Shown: piece by piece, positions 10,934-24,674 of the stretch
Layout of the letters: the number at the start of each line of letters is the position of its first letter
How positions within the stretch are numbered: the first letter of the stretch is position 1
Assembly: GCA_037954235.1 (NCBI GenBank)
Contig: JBBMOA010000020.1
Coordinates: 14,713,677 to 14,777,676, forward strand
Direction of reading: 5' to 3'
DNA from: Aulostomus chinensis
Lineage: Eukaryota > Chordata > Actinopteri > Syngnathiformes > Aulostomidae
Length of the DNA: 64,000 bases
Notes under the pieces: model-generated
Databases searched by the model: none
What the model was told of the DNA's origin: nothing
The model's input: the letters and a program-made list of their open reading frames with translations, nothing else
Position numbers and translations under genes: made by a program

Positions 10934-13020
10934 GTTACATCAGACCTGTTGTGGGAAGAGAGACACCTCTGCTATGATTTTTGCACATCTGATGCTATAA
11001 TTGAGATGTACCAGCACACTCTGTACAGTTATATAACCAGTGTTAAAGTAGGATTTTTAAGCCTTTTTCACTTCCAATGTGCCAGTGTTATTTAAGTAAT
11101 GTTTGAGGAACAAAAAAACCCCCCAAAACAAAACATGAATGTTGTTTTATTAAAGAGTAAAGAATTAAGAAAAGGGGAATAAAGTAGATTTGTGTTTGTT
11201 CTTTTGAGGAAAGCAAAAGGCCGCACTTTAGCGCTTCTACACTGGCAAAAGCCGGAGGCTGCAGGTATGACCCACTTTATGCTAGTGGAATATCTGAAAC
11301 CTTTTGAAGCAATGTCTTCAAAGTTGGTTCAAATGACCATGGAGGTCTCAAGGTGGATCCGATAACATTTTGCTGGTCAGAGGTCACTGTCTCTTATGAT
11401 TCCCAAAGCTTAATCAGAGAGGGAATAAACTGTGCACGTCTGTGTGTCTGCTGTGCGTAGTCACTACTCGTGACATTGTTTCTTTACATAATCTGACACT
11501 GTCCTAACTGGGTGTCACTGTGTGTTTTCAGCGTTATCTTAGGTGTGGAGCTGACATCTTTGTCTTCCTTGCTCCTTAGTGCACCCGACACACTAGTTGG
11601 CATCAATTCCGGTCGCCATCTAGATCCCATCCAGTCAGCACTATTGCGTTCAAGATGAATATTTCCGTGCCTTGGGGATTCAAGGACATGAGATGGAATA
11701 ATGACATGGAGGATGGGAGGGATAAAGAGCTCAGGAAAATAAGAGGATAGGGGGATGATAGAAAGGGGTTACACAGAGGAAAAACAGTGGGAGAGATGGT
11801 GACAAATGAGATAACACAGAGAGGGCCAGTGAAAAGTTATTTTAGAGGGAGGAGCGAGAGAAAATAGGATAGGTGTCAGAGGGTACATAAAGCTTTTTTC
11901 AAGCATTTTGTCATGTGTTGTGTCCAGGGAAAAGAGCATATAGCTCTGAGAGAGCAGGGTGACAAGATGAGCTGTGATGCGACAGCTGTCCGATGTCACC
12001 TTGAGAGGACAGATGGTGTCGGGAAAAATAGTGACACTTGCTGATGTTCCTGTGAAGTGGGCAGCAAAGACCACCTTGGACTTGTGAAAAGACTGATGTA
12101 ACTCAAACTGCTAAGCAATACTCAGGATCTCAGGAAATACTCAGGAAAAAGTGGATCCTGGGGGTGGAGAGTGGATCATAAACAAAGACGGGGAAACAAA
12201 TTGGGGCAGATTGTAGTCTTTTTTTATTATTATTATTTTTTTATACCAAATACCACTGACCGGGATGTGACAATCAAACTATGACTAAAAAAATGGTGAA
12301 GTTTTACTGTGGCTAGATGGTGGACCTTACTAATCTCTCCATGAGAGGTAGCAACTGTTGGACAAACAAACAAAAAATAAAGACAATTCTTAATCACTAG
12401 GATTTCATGAAACCCCAAATTTAGTCTTAGAGACGGGAAGCAAAGCCTGTTGACTATTCGTAATGCCTTGGTCCTGACTTCTATTGTGTACCTCCTTGTA
12501 AGATTCACCTTTTTGTAAGCTTTGGTGATCAAGAGTTAAAAGAAAAAAACAGTAGTTGTCAGTAGCCATCAGGCCTTTGATCCTGTTCTTGTCTATATTG
12601 GAGGGTTACACTGAATCTTTACTTAATACAGATTATCAATTCAGATTTTTGAAAATGTCTCCTACATGTTTTGATAGATTTTGTGCAATCGCGAATGACT
12701 TTTTAAAAAAATTCTTTTGCAGTCATTACTATCTGGCATTAGCGGTAAAATTGTTCTCTTTGCATGCTTTTGTGCAGTCACCAACCACCTCTAACTCTAA
12801 ACTTGTGTTTTGAATGACATGTAATTAATTTGTCAAATTAAAATCACAATCAATACGCACATATTTGAAATTGAATCAGACTTGATTTGGGACTTTCCTG
12901 CAACTGCTACTGTGTTCAAACTTTCTGTAAAAAGCATGTAATGAAAATCTGACATGGTGACGGTCTCCAACAAGAGATAACATGTAACATAAGGAGGGCA
13001 GGAATTTTAACCAACCCAAT
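7481..13020. other. AT-rich intergenic sequence with one CA microsatellite
   Basis: No supported gene. Frames of up to 133 residues (for example 9494-9895 minus) show no domain and look like chance. The CA repeat at 10899-10930 is listed separately. Confidence 0.5.
10899..10930. repeat. (CA)n microsatellite
   Basis: About fifteen uninterrupted units. Confidence 0.95.
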
Positions 13021-13178
13021 GAGGATATTTTGGGCCATTTGAAGGTCAAAACTTGATTTTAGGGTAGGGGTTAGGATTAGGTTATGGTTAACTTTAGGGT
13101 AAGATATTCAGTTGTGAGCTTAAGGTTAGGGTAAGGGGCTAGGAAATGCACGGTGTTAATGAAGGTCCATGCCAAGAC

Positions 13179-13203
<25 letters not shown>
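13021..13203. repeat. Dispersed fish repeat with degenerate TTAGGG-like core and GT tail
   Basis: The order of blocks is a GAGGATATTTTGGGCCATTT start, then TTTGAAGGTCAAAAC, a run of imperfect GGTTAGGG words (about 13055-13130), then GTAAGGGGCTAGGAAATGCA, and finally a GT microsatellite at 13178-13203. I remember this block order as a very common interspersed repeat in teleost introns and flanks, normally bounded by copies of a TGTCCTCAC-type end. Here the ends are decayed. It is not a telomere relic, since the words are irregular. Confidence 0.55.
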
Positions 13204-13210
<7 letters not shown>

Positions 13211-14559
13211 TGATGTACAGCTTCTGTTACATAGTCATTCCTCAGCTGCATTGCATGGTGTAAGGAACACATGTCTCCAGACAGCTACAGAAATACATTC
13301 TGACATACGACCCAAAATGTCATCTGCACTCACTGTTTTAATTGTATTCCTAGATGTCAGGAAACAATGACAATACAGTAGATGAACGTAATCATTTAAT
13401 TGTAACTTCCACGCTTTGTATGGCTTCACACTGGGCCACTCTGTCTGCCTCAGGGGCAGCACTGGGTGGCACTCGGAGGCTCTTGAGCCAAAATGCTCAG
13501 CCATCCATAGGATCCATCAGATATGAAAAGACAGCTGAACACACCACGACTCTTGTATTGTCCTTCTCTCCTTTCTCTCTGGAAATCTCTAGAACACCTG
13601 GCTGCCTCCATGCTGCTCAACCTGTCATCAATCTGAAGCAGAGATTGGAAACACAACTCAAAAAAATAAATGCCCAAAATGTCATAACACCTTGTATAGC
13701 GTTTGACTTCTTTTTATCTCGACCACTCCTCTTCAGCCCTCGGACAGGGCAGTGTATCACTGTTATCATGTATCTTCATGAAAGCCTCACCTGTTTTGAT
13801 ATGTTGTGGTGCATGCATTTGTTTGTGGAAGATGAAAAAGCAGGAAACAAAAAAACAAACAAACCCAAAACATAGTCAGTCAACCATCTTTGACCTCTTC
13901 ATGCCTAACTGCCAAATAGAATGAACAATCTTGATTTCTACATTTGAAAAAGACACATACCTGTATATAGTAAATGAGCATATTCTGTACTTACAGTTGG
14001 CCCTCTGCACCTGCGAAAACAATAAACTGATATTCTCCATAGTCAGTGACCAAGTAACTTTCGTACAGTTGACCTGGAAAATGTAAAATCTTTTATACGT
14101 GTATACAAGAACATGTCAACATGTTCCCTGTATGTACAGTAAATTACATCGAGTTGGTGTAACTTACCACTCAGTGCCTCGTTGTCGTATAATCAGTTGT
14201 AATCTGAATTTGATAAGCAGCAGATCAGCTGGATGACATAAAACTGTGAGTCTGTAATTTTTTCTTTGTTTATTTAGTTTGCCTTCTCAATAAACCACAA
14301 TTTGTCTCACATTGGTAGTTTATATCACACACTAGTGGTTTACTCTATACTACAGGCCACTGCCTTATTAAATCAACCATGAAGACACACACGCACGCAC
14401 GCACGTACGTGTCACTAGTCATTGTAGCCTGAGGGCACAGCAGTTGCCAGCGATTGTTAAGGTCAAAGAAGCAGATCCTCACTCCTGTAACTGCTTCAAC
14501 TGGTGACCATAACATTTCAAACTAACCATTTTTACAGTATATTAACTGTACTTTAATTG
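13204..14559. other. Unique sequence; a 173-residue open frame is not recognised
   Basis: The longest frame in the window (13354-13875, plus) has no domain, no signal peptide and no splice support, and a competing frame overlaps it on the other strand. Its ending KKTNKPKT comes from an AAAC repeat. I do not call it a gene. A short CACG repeat lies at 14388-14408. Confidence 0.5.
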
Positions 14560-14840
14560 AGTTTAACCACCTCTTTGCTCAGCAGAGAGCAGGATGAGGT
14601 TGTTTATATCGGTGGTGTCACTTTCAACTGAGCTGCCTTTTACTCTGCAATTATCTAAGGCAGTGTCTTTTGTTTCCGTTTAATTCCTCCATTTGTTTGG
14701 ATCAGGGCTTTGTCTGGTGCTCTCAGTAGAGTCCTCATGGAGCAAATGAATAGATTGCTGTTTTTAATTAGGTTAGACCAGACCCTGGATTAGGCCGGCC
14801 ACCATTATTTAGCCCCGACTCTCTAACGCCTACTTTTTAT
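14560..14840. promoter_or_regulatory. Candidate conserved non-coding element
   Basis: Unique, non-repetitive block with balanced composition and TAATTAGG, CATTATTTAG and CTTTTTATAG motifs, unlike the low-complexity flanks. It looks like enhancer sequence. The evidence is compositional only, and no conservation test was possible. Confidence 0.15.
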
Positions 14841-17500
14841 AGCTGCTGTAAAACACAAACATTAACAAGCTGCTGCTTTTACCCGCTGGTTTATACAACT
14901 TGACCTTCATAGAGAAAGAGGCGCTTTGCCATCATAATACTCCCTGAGGTCTGGAATTTACTATCAGGATCATTTCTAATCACTGTTCGCTTGCCAAACA
15001 CAACAGACACTGAGAAGTACAGTTTGTAAGTTTGCCTCTACCTGATTAAGAGCCAAATTAGTTTGAAAAGTAGAAAAATAGATGTTTTTTCATGGGAAGA
15101 AGTACAGTGGGGAAAGTTAATTTGTTTTTCTATTATGAATGTTTGATCTGAGTGGGCTCACAGGGTTCTAAACCTGAACACCTGAATGGATAGAAAAGAT
15201 AAATCACCAAGACAACACACAATAAGCTTTCCCCCCTCCGTGATTACAATGATTTGGTTTGGTCTTGCTCGAACCAAGCAGGTAGGTGACAGAATCTGCT
15301 TGGCTTTGGTTATTTGAATGCTCATACTCAGCTGAATTTAGGTCGGGTATCTGTATGGGATGGAATAAAATCACCCGAAGGGGAGAAAACATTCTCATGT
15401 TTCTGTTTCCCCAAACTTTTCCCATTCATTTTAGAAGGCTGCCGCTTCAATAACAGCATTTCCTGTAGGACTAGTTTATTTGTATGTTTATTTGATTTTT
15501 GCCTGAAGCTCACCCATCACCAAGTGTTATCACTTCTATGTTGATTTCGTTTATTTTTATTTATATATATCTTTCTGCCAGCTATTTCAAGAACATTATT
15601 GTTAAGATGATGATTTATTCTGAAGTATTTCTCTCTCCCCCGAAACTAAAAGTTGCTGGTGCACTTTGAACTCGAAGGGACTTTTCAGAACGGCAAGTTA
15701 CCACTGAGTGCTTGTTTTGCACAGTGCTCCAGTTCAATGTTTGGGTTCAGAGCTGTGAGCCGCCCAATCCATTCACATTCTAAAAACATTATTCAGATAA
15801 CCTCTTCCCCTGACCCGTTCTTGTCCAAAGCTTTTAGTGTCACCTCACTACAAACCCGTTATCTGCGTGAAGGGGATTTCTACAAAAGACAGATGTTCAA
15901 GTTCAAAAGTACATCAAATGTATCTTTAGAAAGATGTCAACAAGGTATATTAGATTAAGATCTACAGCAAACCATGTCTTTATATTAGTAGAGGAATATA
16001 TATAGCTTCACTATCTGCAACGGTGCACTGGAACATCACCAAAAATGGCACAGACTAAATGTCAGGTGATCTTTTACCACTGATGGCTGACATGTAACAT
16101 GGTGTTTACAGAATTTCCTCTTTATTAAACTCCTCGTGCACATTGTTGTGTACGGAGCGAGCCGAAGTTGACCACAAGCCAGGAAGGATAACATCGCTGT
16201 TACTCTGGATTGTTTCTCTTTCTTGGCCTACTGAGAGCCAGACAGTTGATTTACATTCCAGTGTGAATATGATGGACAAAATATGCTATCTGGCGCTCAG
16301 AATTCATAAAGTCAAGACTTTTATGGTGATGATATGCAGATTTAAAACCAGCTTTGTATCATTATGGCGCAGGTAACCACCTTTAGAGGCTCTGGTAAAA
16401 TAGAATGGCATGGGAATGAGTCCTAAAATTGTATTTTGAATATCAATGTTTTTGCATGAGTTTTTGGTTAAATTCCAAAAATAAGGTTTGCGGTTAAAAG
16501 AAGCTTTAAATGTTTTTGTTTTTGTTTTGTTCAACAGCACAAAATAAGTCAGTAAACACCGTACAAAAACGTCATCAAGCCGAAGACAGAAGAAGCGTAA
16601 AGCTGGTTGTGGTGAAGTCATATGCAGTTAGTTGAGAGAGAGGCTTTGTGCTAGTGATTGAATTTGTGCTTCAAGTCATAAAAATGCTGTGGAGATTACC
16701 TGGCAAAACAAAAGGCGTTAGTCTCATAAACATTCATTTGCCACAGAGATCATTTTAAGCAATAAAGGTGACTGCAACTTATGATTTGGCTGGAAAAAAT
16801 GATCAAAAATATGATCCTTGGGGTACTCTGCTGCACCAATTTCAAAAATGTTCGCACCAGCAAATGTATTGACAGTTCTGAAATACATGGCAAATGGTCA
16901 TGTCAGTTTATTTGTGTGGATTAATTGAAGTGTGGAGGGATTTTAAGAGCGAGTGAATATCTCTGCCCACAGTAAATAGCCAGTTAATGTGAGTGAGCTG
17001 TTGTTTTCATGTTTGCAGCCCTCTAAGCAATGAATGGCTCAGTTGTCCAGCTGGAATTAGAACAAGATGTGGGCCAACCTGTCAACACTGCAAGATAATT
17101 TAAAAAGTTTGAGAAAGCAGGAGAGAGAGGGTCACCTTGGTTTTTTTTTTTTTTTCTTTCTTTTTTTAGTGGCTGATTTGAAACGGTAAGTTTTTGGGAG
17201 CCCACCAGCAGGAGCCTTGGCATCGACATTACCTTGCAGGATTTGTTCCCTTTCCCTGTCCATTATGTATGCGGTTAGTCTGTGTTTGTTTACTTGTTTG
17301 TGTGCTGGGACATTCCCAGATATACACACACACAACTGCTTGTACATGTTGCATTGTTTGATTTGTCACTGTGTCTCATCTTTGACCATGTGCTCTCTGG
17401 GCATGTACTTGCTTCCATATCCATTACATGTACAGTATGTCCATCACACACATATAGAAACGGAACATGCTCAAATGTCAGGAATGCATCCTTGAGCGTG
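14841..17500. other. AT-rich intergenic sequence, no gene seen
   Basis: Contains a T-run with C interruptions at about 17140-17168. No frame is recognisable. Confidence 0.5.
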
Positions 17501-17501
17501 C

Positions 17502-17502
17502 G

Positions 17503-17552
<50 letters not shown>

Positions 17553-17567
17553 AACACACACACGCAC
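17502..17567. repeat. Compound (CA)n / (CAAA) microsatellite
   Basis: CA repeats are interrupted by AAA and TACAAA units and end in CACGCACG. Confidence 0.9.
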
Positions 17568-18073
17568 GCTCTACTAATGAGGGGTTATGGAGAAAAGTGT
17601 ATTTGATGACTTTAGCAGCTAAGCTAACAGTCTGCCCTTGGCTGGGGGTGGGATAATCTGTTATGCACTATTAAAGTCATCGTTAAATGGGAAAATAAAA
17701 ATACATGGTTTAATATGATGTTTACATTATTCACTCATAACCTGATACATGCTTAGCGCAATGTTTGTCTTTATACATGGACATACAACCACATAGTTAC
17801 CATACAGCTAATTTGTATATGTACACCCAAAACACAAATTATAATTGTTTGACAGAGATTTTCTATTGTGTTTTTCACCCAATCAACCAAATGTAATTGT
17901 AAAAATTATCACAATCATTTAACCCCAGCCTTCCCCTTGACCTTGAAATGTCTAATGGTCCAAAATTAAACTAAATTCCTTCCATCTCTGTATTCCTTTT
18001 TCAACAGTCCATCGTTGCTTCAAAAACCCATTGTATGTCAATTATTTTTGTTGTTTTGAGACTGTCAAGTGTC

Positions 18074-18109
<36 letters not shown>
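18074..18109. repeat. (CA)n microsatellite
   Basis: About eighteen uninterrupted units, followed by a short CT stretch. Confidence 0.95.
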
Positions 18110-18113
<4 letters not shown>

Positions 18114-18858
18114 TTCTCTCTCATCCCTCCTATCTTCTCTGAAATTGATCCACCAGGGTTGGTCATCTGACTTAAGCTCCTCTTTAGTCTGTGCTGTAAA
18201 TCCAACTTCCCTGACCCAGCTGAACCTGCTGACCCAGAACACCCCTGCCTATAAATGTAGTGTTAATACCAACCGTGTGTTCCTGAGTCAGAACATTACA
18301 GGGTAAATCATCTATAAATTGACTTGTAAATAAGATGTCTTCCTGTCTAAATGAAGATAAATTACATAAGGCATTAAGGCAAAATCTGTGCCATTAATCA
18401 ATGTTAAAGAGTGTTTACTGTTTGTTGTGTTTGTGTGTACTTCTGGAGCACTAGTACTGTGCCAGGGGTTACACACTCACACTGGCCCTGCCTGTCATGG
18501 CGTATGATGTTTTTCTAATTACTCTGAAAAATGACGGAGCTCATCTCCACCCGAGTGTGTCGTGGACTTCGCCACCGCTGGCTCCCGACACATACATCAC
18601 TCTAATTGGTTTCAAATGGCTCTAATATATGCCACAATGTTGCCTTCATGGATCAGTGGCATTGCCTTTTGAAAATCAATACAGAAACAGGATACTGGGA
18701 CAGAAGAGTGTTATGTTCAATAAGCGGTTCGATGACTTTGGCATTTCAATGTTAATCTTTTTGCTATCCAGCAGTGGAGGGGGTGGTAATTGTCATTAAT
18801 TGGAGCAACATTAAGACCTGGGATACAGACAGGAAGTGCTGAAATGTGTTGGGGTGTT

Positions 18859-18865
<7 letters not shown>

Positions 18866-18899
<34 letters not shown>
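18866..18899. repeat. (GT)n microsatellite
   Basis: About seventeen uninterrupted units. Confidence 0.95.
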
Positions 18900-18901
<2 letters not shown>

Positions 18902-20397
18902 TAATTAGCATGACTTAGGGATGCACTGATTCATAAAGAGTCATCAATTTCTAAAGAAGACTTCTTCATTTCTGTGGCACATTGGATGCGAATAAATAAC
19001 CACAAAAGCAAAACTGTTATTTCAAATGAAGGTCTGCATATATTTGTGCAGTAATGTCAGTATTCAATCAGAGATATCATGACATAAGTGGAAGTATGAA
19101 AGAATAGAGGGTGGGAGGGTGATGCTGCTGGGTTCTGATGTTAAATCAATTACAAATGGCACCATTATCTACTGTCAGGGAGCCACAGTGACAGGCGTAA
19201 TCTGTGGTTAAATGGCAAATCGCATGTTGTGAAAGGTGGCATTTACTGCAAAGTATTAAAACCAGCCAATTATAAATGATTGTCATTGCAAAAGAGCATC
19301 CTGTTATCCAAGTGGTCACTGGTTCATTACCATTAAACAAATCCATGTAAAAGGCTATCAATGTATGTAAAGAATATGAATTAAGTGGCTGCCTGTGACT
19401 GACTGTGAACTGTTCCAACCCTAGCAAATCATCAAAGTCCAATGATTGGTTTGTGCCACGCTTTGAAGATTTAGGTGGTTTGTTTCTGTGCTTTTTAAAT
19501 TCTCCAAAAATCCCATAAGTCAGTATAAGATATATAGCCTAATAATCCAGCATTTACAGTTTCACCAATGTCTTGTGGTGTAAAACTGTTGGACGATTCT
19601 TTGAGAGCTGAGCTAATGAGCCGTGTGTGCATGATGGCGGGGCTGGCACGAACCTACCCTTTACTGCCTGCCTTCTTTCAACTCTGAGATGTGATGCGCA
19701 AACGAGGTGGCTGTTGAGCCGCAGACATTCATCAGAGGAAGAAAAACGTGATGTTTGTTTGAGTGGGAAAGAGAGCGATCGGATTGCTGCCTGATCTCAT
19801 CGTGGTCTTTTGTCCAAAAGTGTATTTTGGCTTTCAAGTACTCACAAAGTGTCACTTGACTGTGTGGTACAAAAGAGTGTACACAATGAAATCTTCAGAA
19901 CTTAGAATGTCTAGTATTAGCACATATCCCGAATGATCAGTTTACAAGTGGACAGGTTTGGATGCACCCAGGGTGCAGTGAAGATTTACTGAGATTTATT
20001 GCTATAATATCTCGTGGTCACATCTCTAGTCTGCAGTCCGTCATTGAATTGGTACCGTTATCACCAATGTCATACATGTCATAGACCTGTTATACCCACC
20101 AGTCACCTGCATCTCTCTGTTTTAAATCCAATATACCACTCTGACCTAGTGAGAGATGAGATACTGAGTTCCCTGAAGAACGTCCTTGATAAAGCTCTAG
20201 CGGGGGGTCTCCTCATCATTCCTTGAACTGATGTGTTCTCTATCTATACAGTCTATCTGAGATTAAAGGACAGTGGGAGAAAAACATACGATATTGCCCA
20301 CCAGGAGACATAGATCACTGTCACCATGGTGGAAATGGAAAGTGGTCTTGCTGTGGGGACATTTTTGCCAGGAAATATTCTGCCTTCCTTTTTCTCT

Positions 20398-20398
<1 letters not shown>

Positions 20399-20486
<88 letters not shown>

Positions 20487-20537
20487 CTCTCGCTCTCTCG
20501 CTCTCTCGCTCTCTCTCGCTCTCCCTCTCTCGCTCTT
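20399..20537. repeat. Compound (CA)42 and (CTCTCTCG)n repeat
   Basis: Eighty-four bases of perfect CA repeat run directly into about 55 bases of CT repeat with a G every eight to ten bases. This is the longest dinucleotide array in the window. It creates the spurious HTHTHT and SLSLALS frames. Confidence 0.95.
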
Positions 20538-23500
20538 CCATTACGTATTTTTCTCTCATGTCCAGATGTCCTTTGATAAAGCTGCTGTACAGGAGTTCCT
20601 GTCACTGGTCTTCATTCACGACCATGAAATGGTTCCAGACATGATAAACATGGGTCCTCAGTTGCAATGTACCCCTGTCATATGAAACCTCTGCTCCACT
20701 GCATGGGATTCTGACCATGCCTACAAAATAAAAACCTCAGCTTTGGGTTTTTGCTACCTTATCACACCGCTACAGCTGCTGGTGCTCAAAAAGACTCAGC
20801 TGCCTTCCTCCACGTTTGTGTGTGTTTTTGTGTGTGTGTGTGCTTGTGTTTGTATATGTGAGAGAGAGCTAGAGAAGGGGGATACACAGAGGAGGAAGGA
20901 AGGAAAGAATGAATCCGTGAGCCCCCATGTTACATGAGTCAAGTTTATATTTTCTCTGTATTAATCTTTTGTTCAGGTTTATGCATAGACTGTATAAAGG
21001 AACACTGGTTATAACCTCCAGGTCTGAAAAGCGAATCCAATTTAGTTATTGTATCATTTCTAACAGAGGGCGACTTCAGGGATTTCTCACTTGATTTATT
21101 TCTTCTATAAACATTTCCTTCCAGAGTTTATGATCTCAATCACAAGTTTTACACCTTGTTCAGTCCAGCACGATGGACATTTATTCATAATGTAGAACTA
21201 TCAAGAGTAAAACTGATGATGTAGTGGGGCATGTTTTAGGGTACGTCTACCTCGTGACTGATGGGTTGCATCAGGATTGAGGCTTCACAATGAGTATCCC
21301 TGGCAATCTACCCTCTCATCCTGATATTTTCTCTCCAAAAATATTGCAACTGCTCAGATGTCAAGCCAAATGTCAAATTAGTTGTCCAGAAACAAATCTT
21401 TGAGGTCACATTAGCCTCATGCTGTTGCTGCCACCACTTCATTATTATATTTAAACGTTTATGAAGGTATTGCCTCGCAAAGCGATACCTCATGTTGACT
21501 TTTCCTTTCTATTTTGCTACTTGTTGTCACTCTCATTCTTCTTCATTTTCTCATGTGACTTGTTCTTCAATCAGTTCTCTCAATAGTATTATCCCTGTGA
21601 AGCCTTGTTCGTCACTTGCTGCCTGCTGTCTCAGACTTTAACACTTACAAGCCATTTTTTTCTTTCTTTTCTTTCAGTTTTCCTGTGTTTGTGTCATTTT
21701 TGTTAAATTCAAATAAAAGTTTATATTTATCTAAGATACTGCCTGCTCAGGCCCACCTATGTCCTCACCAGCATAACACAGTAGAACTCAGCTGGAGGGA
21801 GGAGCATCTTTCTTCATCAAACTAAGATGGCCTCTGGTGTTTGGTGATGATGTGATCCAAACAAAATTCTCTACAGGTGCAATATTTACATAAAAAAGTC
21901 ATTTTGAGTGCTCATATTCAGTTTTTTTACTTAATTTCCCACTATTATGTATTTCTTAACATCATTGTTACTTCTATGAAATAGCGCTATTTCCTTAAAG
22001 CAAAAACAGTTGCATACTTCAGTAGTGGAGCACTCAGGTGTGAAGTCTATCAGAGATGTGAGCCTCCCCTGATCTCTAAACCCCCCCATCAACACACACA
22101 CACACACACACACACCCCTCTATTCCTTGACTTGAGCCTGGAGGTTTGCAGAAAACCGTTGAGATTGGAGTGTGTTGGTGGTGAATGATCCATGAAAGTT
22201 TGCTGCCCACTTGACACTATGACATGCTCATGTACACGTGCACACACATCCCTGAAAATGTCCCCTTTTTCTGGCAAATAATTATCTTATTCAATTTTAT
22301 GTCAATTAATTTTTTTCCCCCCTTTAACTTGTAATGACAGAGTATGTGTTGCCTGCAGTTCATTAATACAACATGGCTTTGTCCAGTGTCAGTAAAGTCC
22401 TGTATTAGCCTAAAACTAATTGCGTATCTAAACAAGCCACAAGTCTGTGGGTTACATGTGGAGTGTTGCTACAGTGGGTCATGTGATTTAGAGTACATAG
22501 ATGTGGACTGATCATTGGTGTGTAGGAGACTCTTAGCATGTCGGCCATGTTGCCATGTTACGATGAAGGATTTGAGTAAGTAAACCAGAACTGAGGAAAC
22601 TGGAAATGACAATGAGACATTTTGGCAGTCACTCACAAGTTTATCAATCACTCCCAGATAATATCAATGCAGTATAATACAACAATAATAACCCTGCAAT
22701 GAAAAGCTCTCTTTCACAAGATGTTCAATGTACAGTTGTTTATTCAACCAGTTTAAGAGAAATGGTGTTGATTTTTTTTTATGTTCATTTTTTGAGGGGC
22801 CGTTTTTAGAGCTTCTGTTGAACTGTACCAAACTATACTAGAATATTAAAGCTTGGGATTTATAAAAGCCAGATCCCGTTCATTCTATAAAGGTGAAATG
22901 AAAATAAGCGATTGTGCAAAATGTGAGTGCATGCAAGGTTGTGAGTAAGGCTGGACAAAGCTTCAAAAAAACTAGTTGGAGAAGCTAGAGATGTCTGACT
23001 CTCTCATAGCCAGGTCTCTGTCCAATTACTGCTCCAGTTTTTGTTCATTTCAGTGGTGTGATTGAAGGAGTATAGAGGAGTTGATTGTCAGTGTCTCTCT
23101 GCTCCTTTATGAAACCCAGCCAACCAAGAAAGATGAGAGAGAGAAAAATGGAGATGAATTATAGATTATTTAATTGAAAAATACCATAAATCAATTTTTT
23201 CCCTCACATTTATTTTTTTTTTATTTTGAATTCAGTATTTAAGAAAAGTGCCAACTACATGACTGTGATGTTGTTCATAGACGCTTTTATTTAATTCAGT
23301 TTGTATTGACTTTTTCTTTGCCTGGGGATGAGTGCAGACAAACATGCACTTTGAAAACACCCTGAAGAAGGGCGTTTTCATTTGTAGAAGTTCAATAATA
23401 GATGAACACTTAACAGTGTCATCGCTCACAAACCTGGCCATGTATTTATGTTGAAACAGCGGTCCAGGCCTGAGCTAACAGTAACAACGTTGCTAATTTG

Positions 23501-24619
23501 CATCTATGTGTCTCCTTTCAAAGATGACCAATGAATGATTCTCAACAGACACACACTGATTAACATGCACATTAATATTCCGCATATACTGCGGACATGT
23601 ACAGTGTCAGGCATACTCATTATCTGCATCTGTGGTTGGTTTTTACAGCAGTTTTCAACCGTTCTTGCCTGTTTGAAACCAGATGCGTAGATTGCTTAAT
23701 GCTAGCCTGCACGCTGCTAAAAGCATCACTTAACATCATTTATTCTTCTTGAATAAATGCACATTAAAAGGTGAAATTATGTTGGAAAAGTCTCCTGGTA
23801 TACAACACTTTAACTAGACAGGAGAGAAACTCCTGACAGCACACAGTTTCATCCCTCTGAGAAGCTTAGCTGGCCAAAATATGTACAGCTGCTTATGAAT
23901 AAGATTATGAGTGGATTACTCATTTTCCTCAGCATCTTAGTCAGAATATTGTCTTTCAGAATAAGGTCAAAACCTGTAGTCATAGCGGAATATTGAGTGC
24001 TTGTAAATGTCGTCACATTCAAACCCTGTGGATGGGAAGTTTTGCACGTGGGATTAGGTTGGGTCTGTGTTCTCTCTGGACGTCAAATTTAATCATAACA
24101 GTGTCCTCTGCTTAAATAGAGTAGCTGTTTTCTGTTTTATCTGTGTACAACTGTACTGTCTGCCTGTGTGTGGTGGGAGATAAGGTCTATTTAATAGCGC
24201 TGGTTCAACTCAGGCTTCCAGATATGGAAAGTCCCACATTATATGATGAGGTGGTTGATGGCTTTATTTTATCCTTTTTATTGTGATTTGACAATAAGTA
24301 AGATGACATTTTTATACTCACAAAGGCTAAAGAAATGAGTCACTACATTGCATCTGAGTCATTTCAGGTTATATCCATTAGCTCGTCACACTAGCCGCAT
24401 CGCTGCTTGCTGGAGCACATCAGTGTGTTCTGCTTGTAGAGCTATGCTCCAGAGATTCAGACACAGTTGTTTGAAATAAACTAGAATGAATTATGCCTTC
24501 AATTTGAATTGAAGCTCAGTCAAGTCTGATAATGTCTGATGTAATTCACCATCAGCACGCACACCCCAGTCACCCCTCAGCTCTCTTCGTTAATTCAGAG
24601 CAGTGTAATTGTGCAATAA
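20538..24619. other. AT-rich intergenic sequence with small repeats
   Basis: No supported gene. A 39-codon frame at 20569-20685 begins after a CCAG that could be an acceptor, but has no partner. A CA repeat sits at 22091-22115. The rest shows nothing recognisable. Confidence 0.5.
22091..22115. repeat. (CA)n microsatellite
   Basis: About twelve uninterrupted units, flanked by C-runs. Confidence 0.9.
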
Positions 24620-24674
24620 AACCCTCACGAAGGTTTAAATAAAGAGAAGTAACATTTCAACCTTCGTGAGGGTT
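24620..24674. repeat. Perfect 16-bp stem, 23-base loop hairpin
   Basis: AACCCTCACGAAGGTT (24620-24635) is matched by its exact reverse complement at 24659-24674. The stem is GC-balanced while the loop is AT-rich, so the hairpin would be stable as RNA or as a cruciform. It sits in unique sequence in the samd5 upstream flank. The stem is shorter than a typical microRNA precursor, so I do not call it a microRNA. Confidence 0.85.

Larger units (their letters stand above)
17568..20398. other. Intergenic sequence between microsatellites, no gene seen
   Basis: Holds the CA repeat at 18074-18109 and the GT repeat at 18866-18899. A block at about 18530-18660 is GC-richer and unique, but shows no reading frame or motif I can name. 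Confidence 0.5.

Noticed and set aside
13055..13130. GGTTAGGG-like words suggesting an interstitial telomere
   Set aside because: Words are irregular and embedded in a known-looking dispersed repeat order, so not a telomere relic.
13354..13875. 173-residue plus-strand frame, the longest in the window
   Set aside because: No domain, no signal peptide, no splice support, low-complexity end. Chance frame in vertebrate intergenic sequence.
15104..15120. ACAGTGGGGAAAGTTAA resembling a Tc1/mariner terminus
   Set aside because: Short match only, no second terminus and no transposase relic.
18914..18930. TAGGGATGCACTGAT resembling a hAT terminal repeat
   Set aside because: No matching right end and no 8-bp duplication found nearby.
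20253..20685. Frames of 76-123 residues with HTHTHT or VCVCVC runs
   Set aside because: Translations of the (CA)42 and CT repeats in several frames.
20569..20685. 39-codon frame MSFDKAAVQEF... after a possible acceptor
   Set aside because: No partner exon, no family recognised, and the 'acceptor' pyrimidines are the CT repeat.
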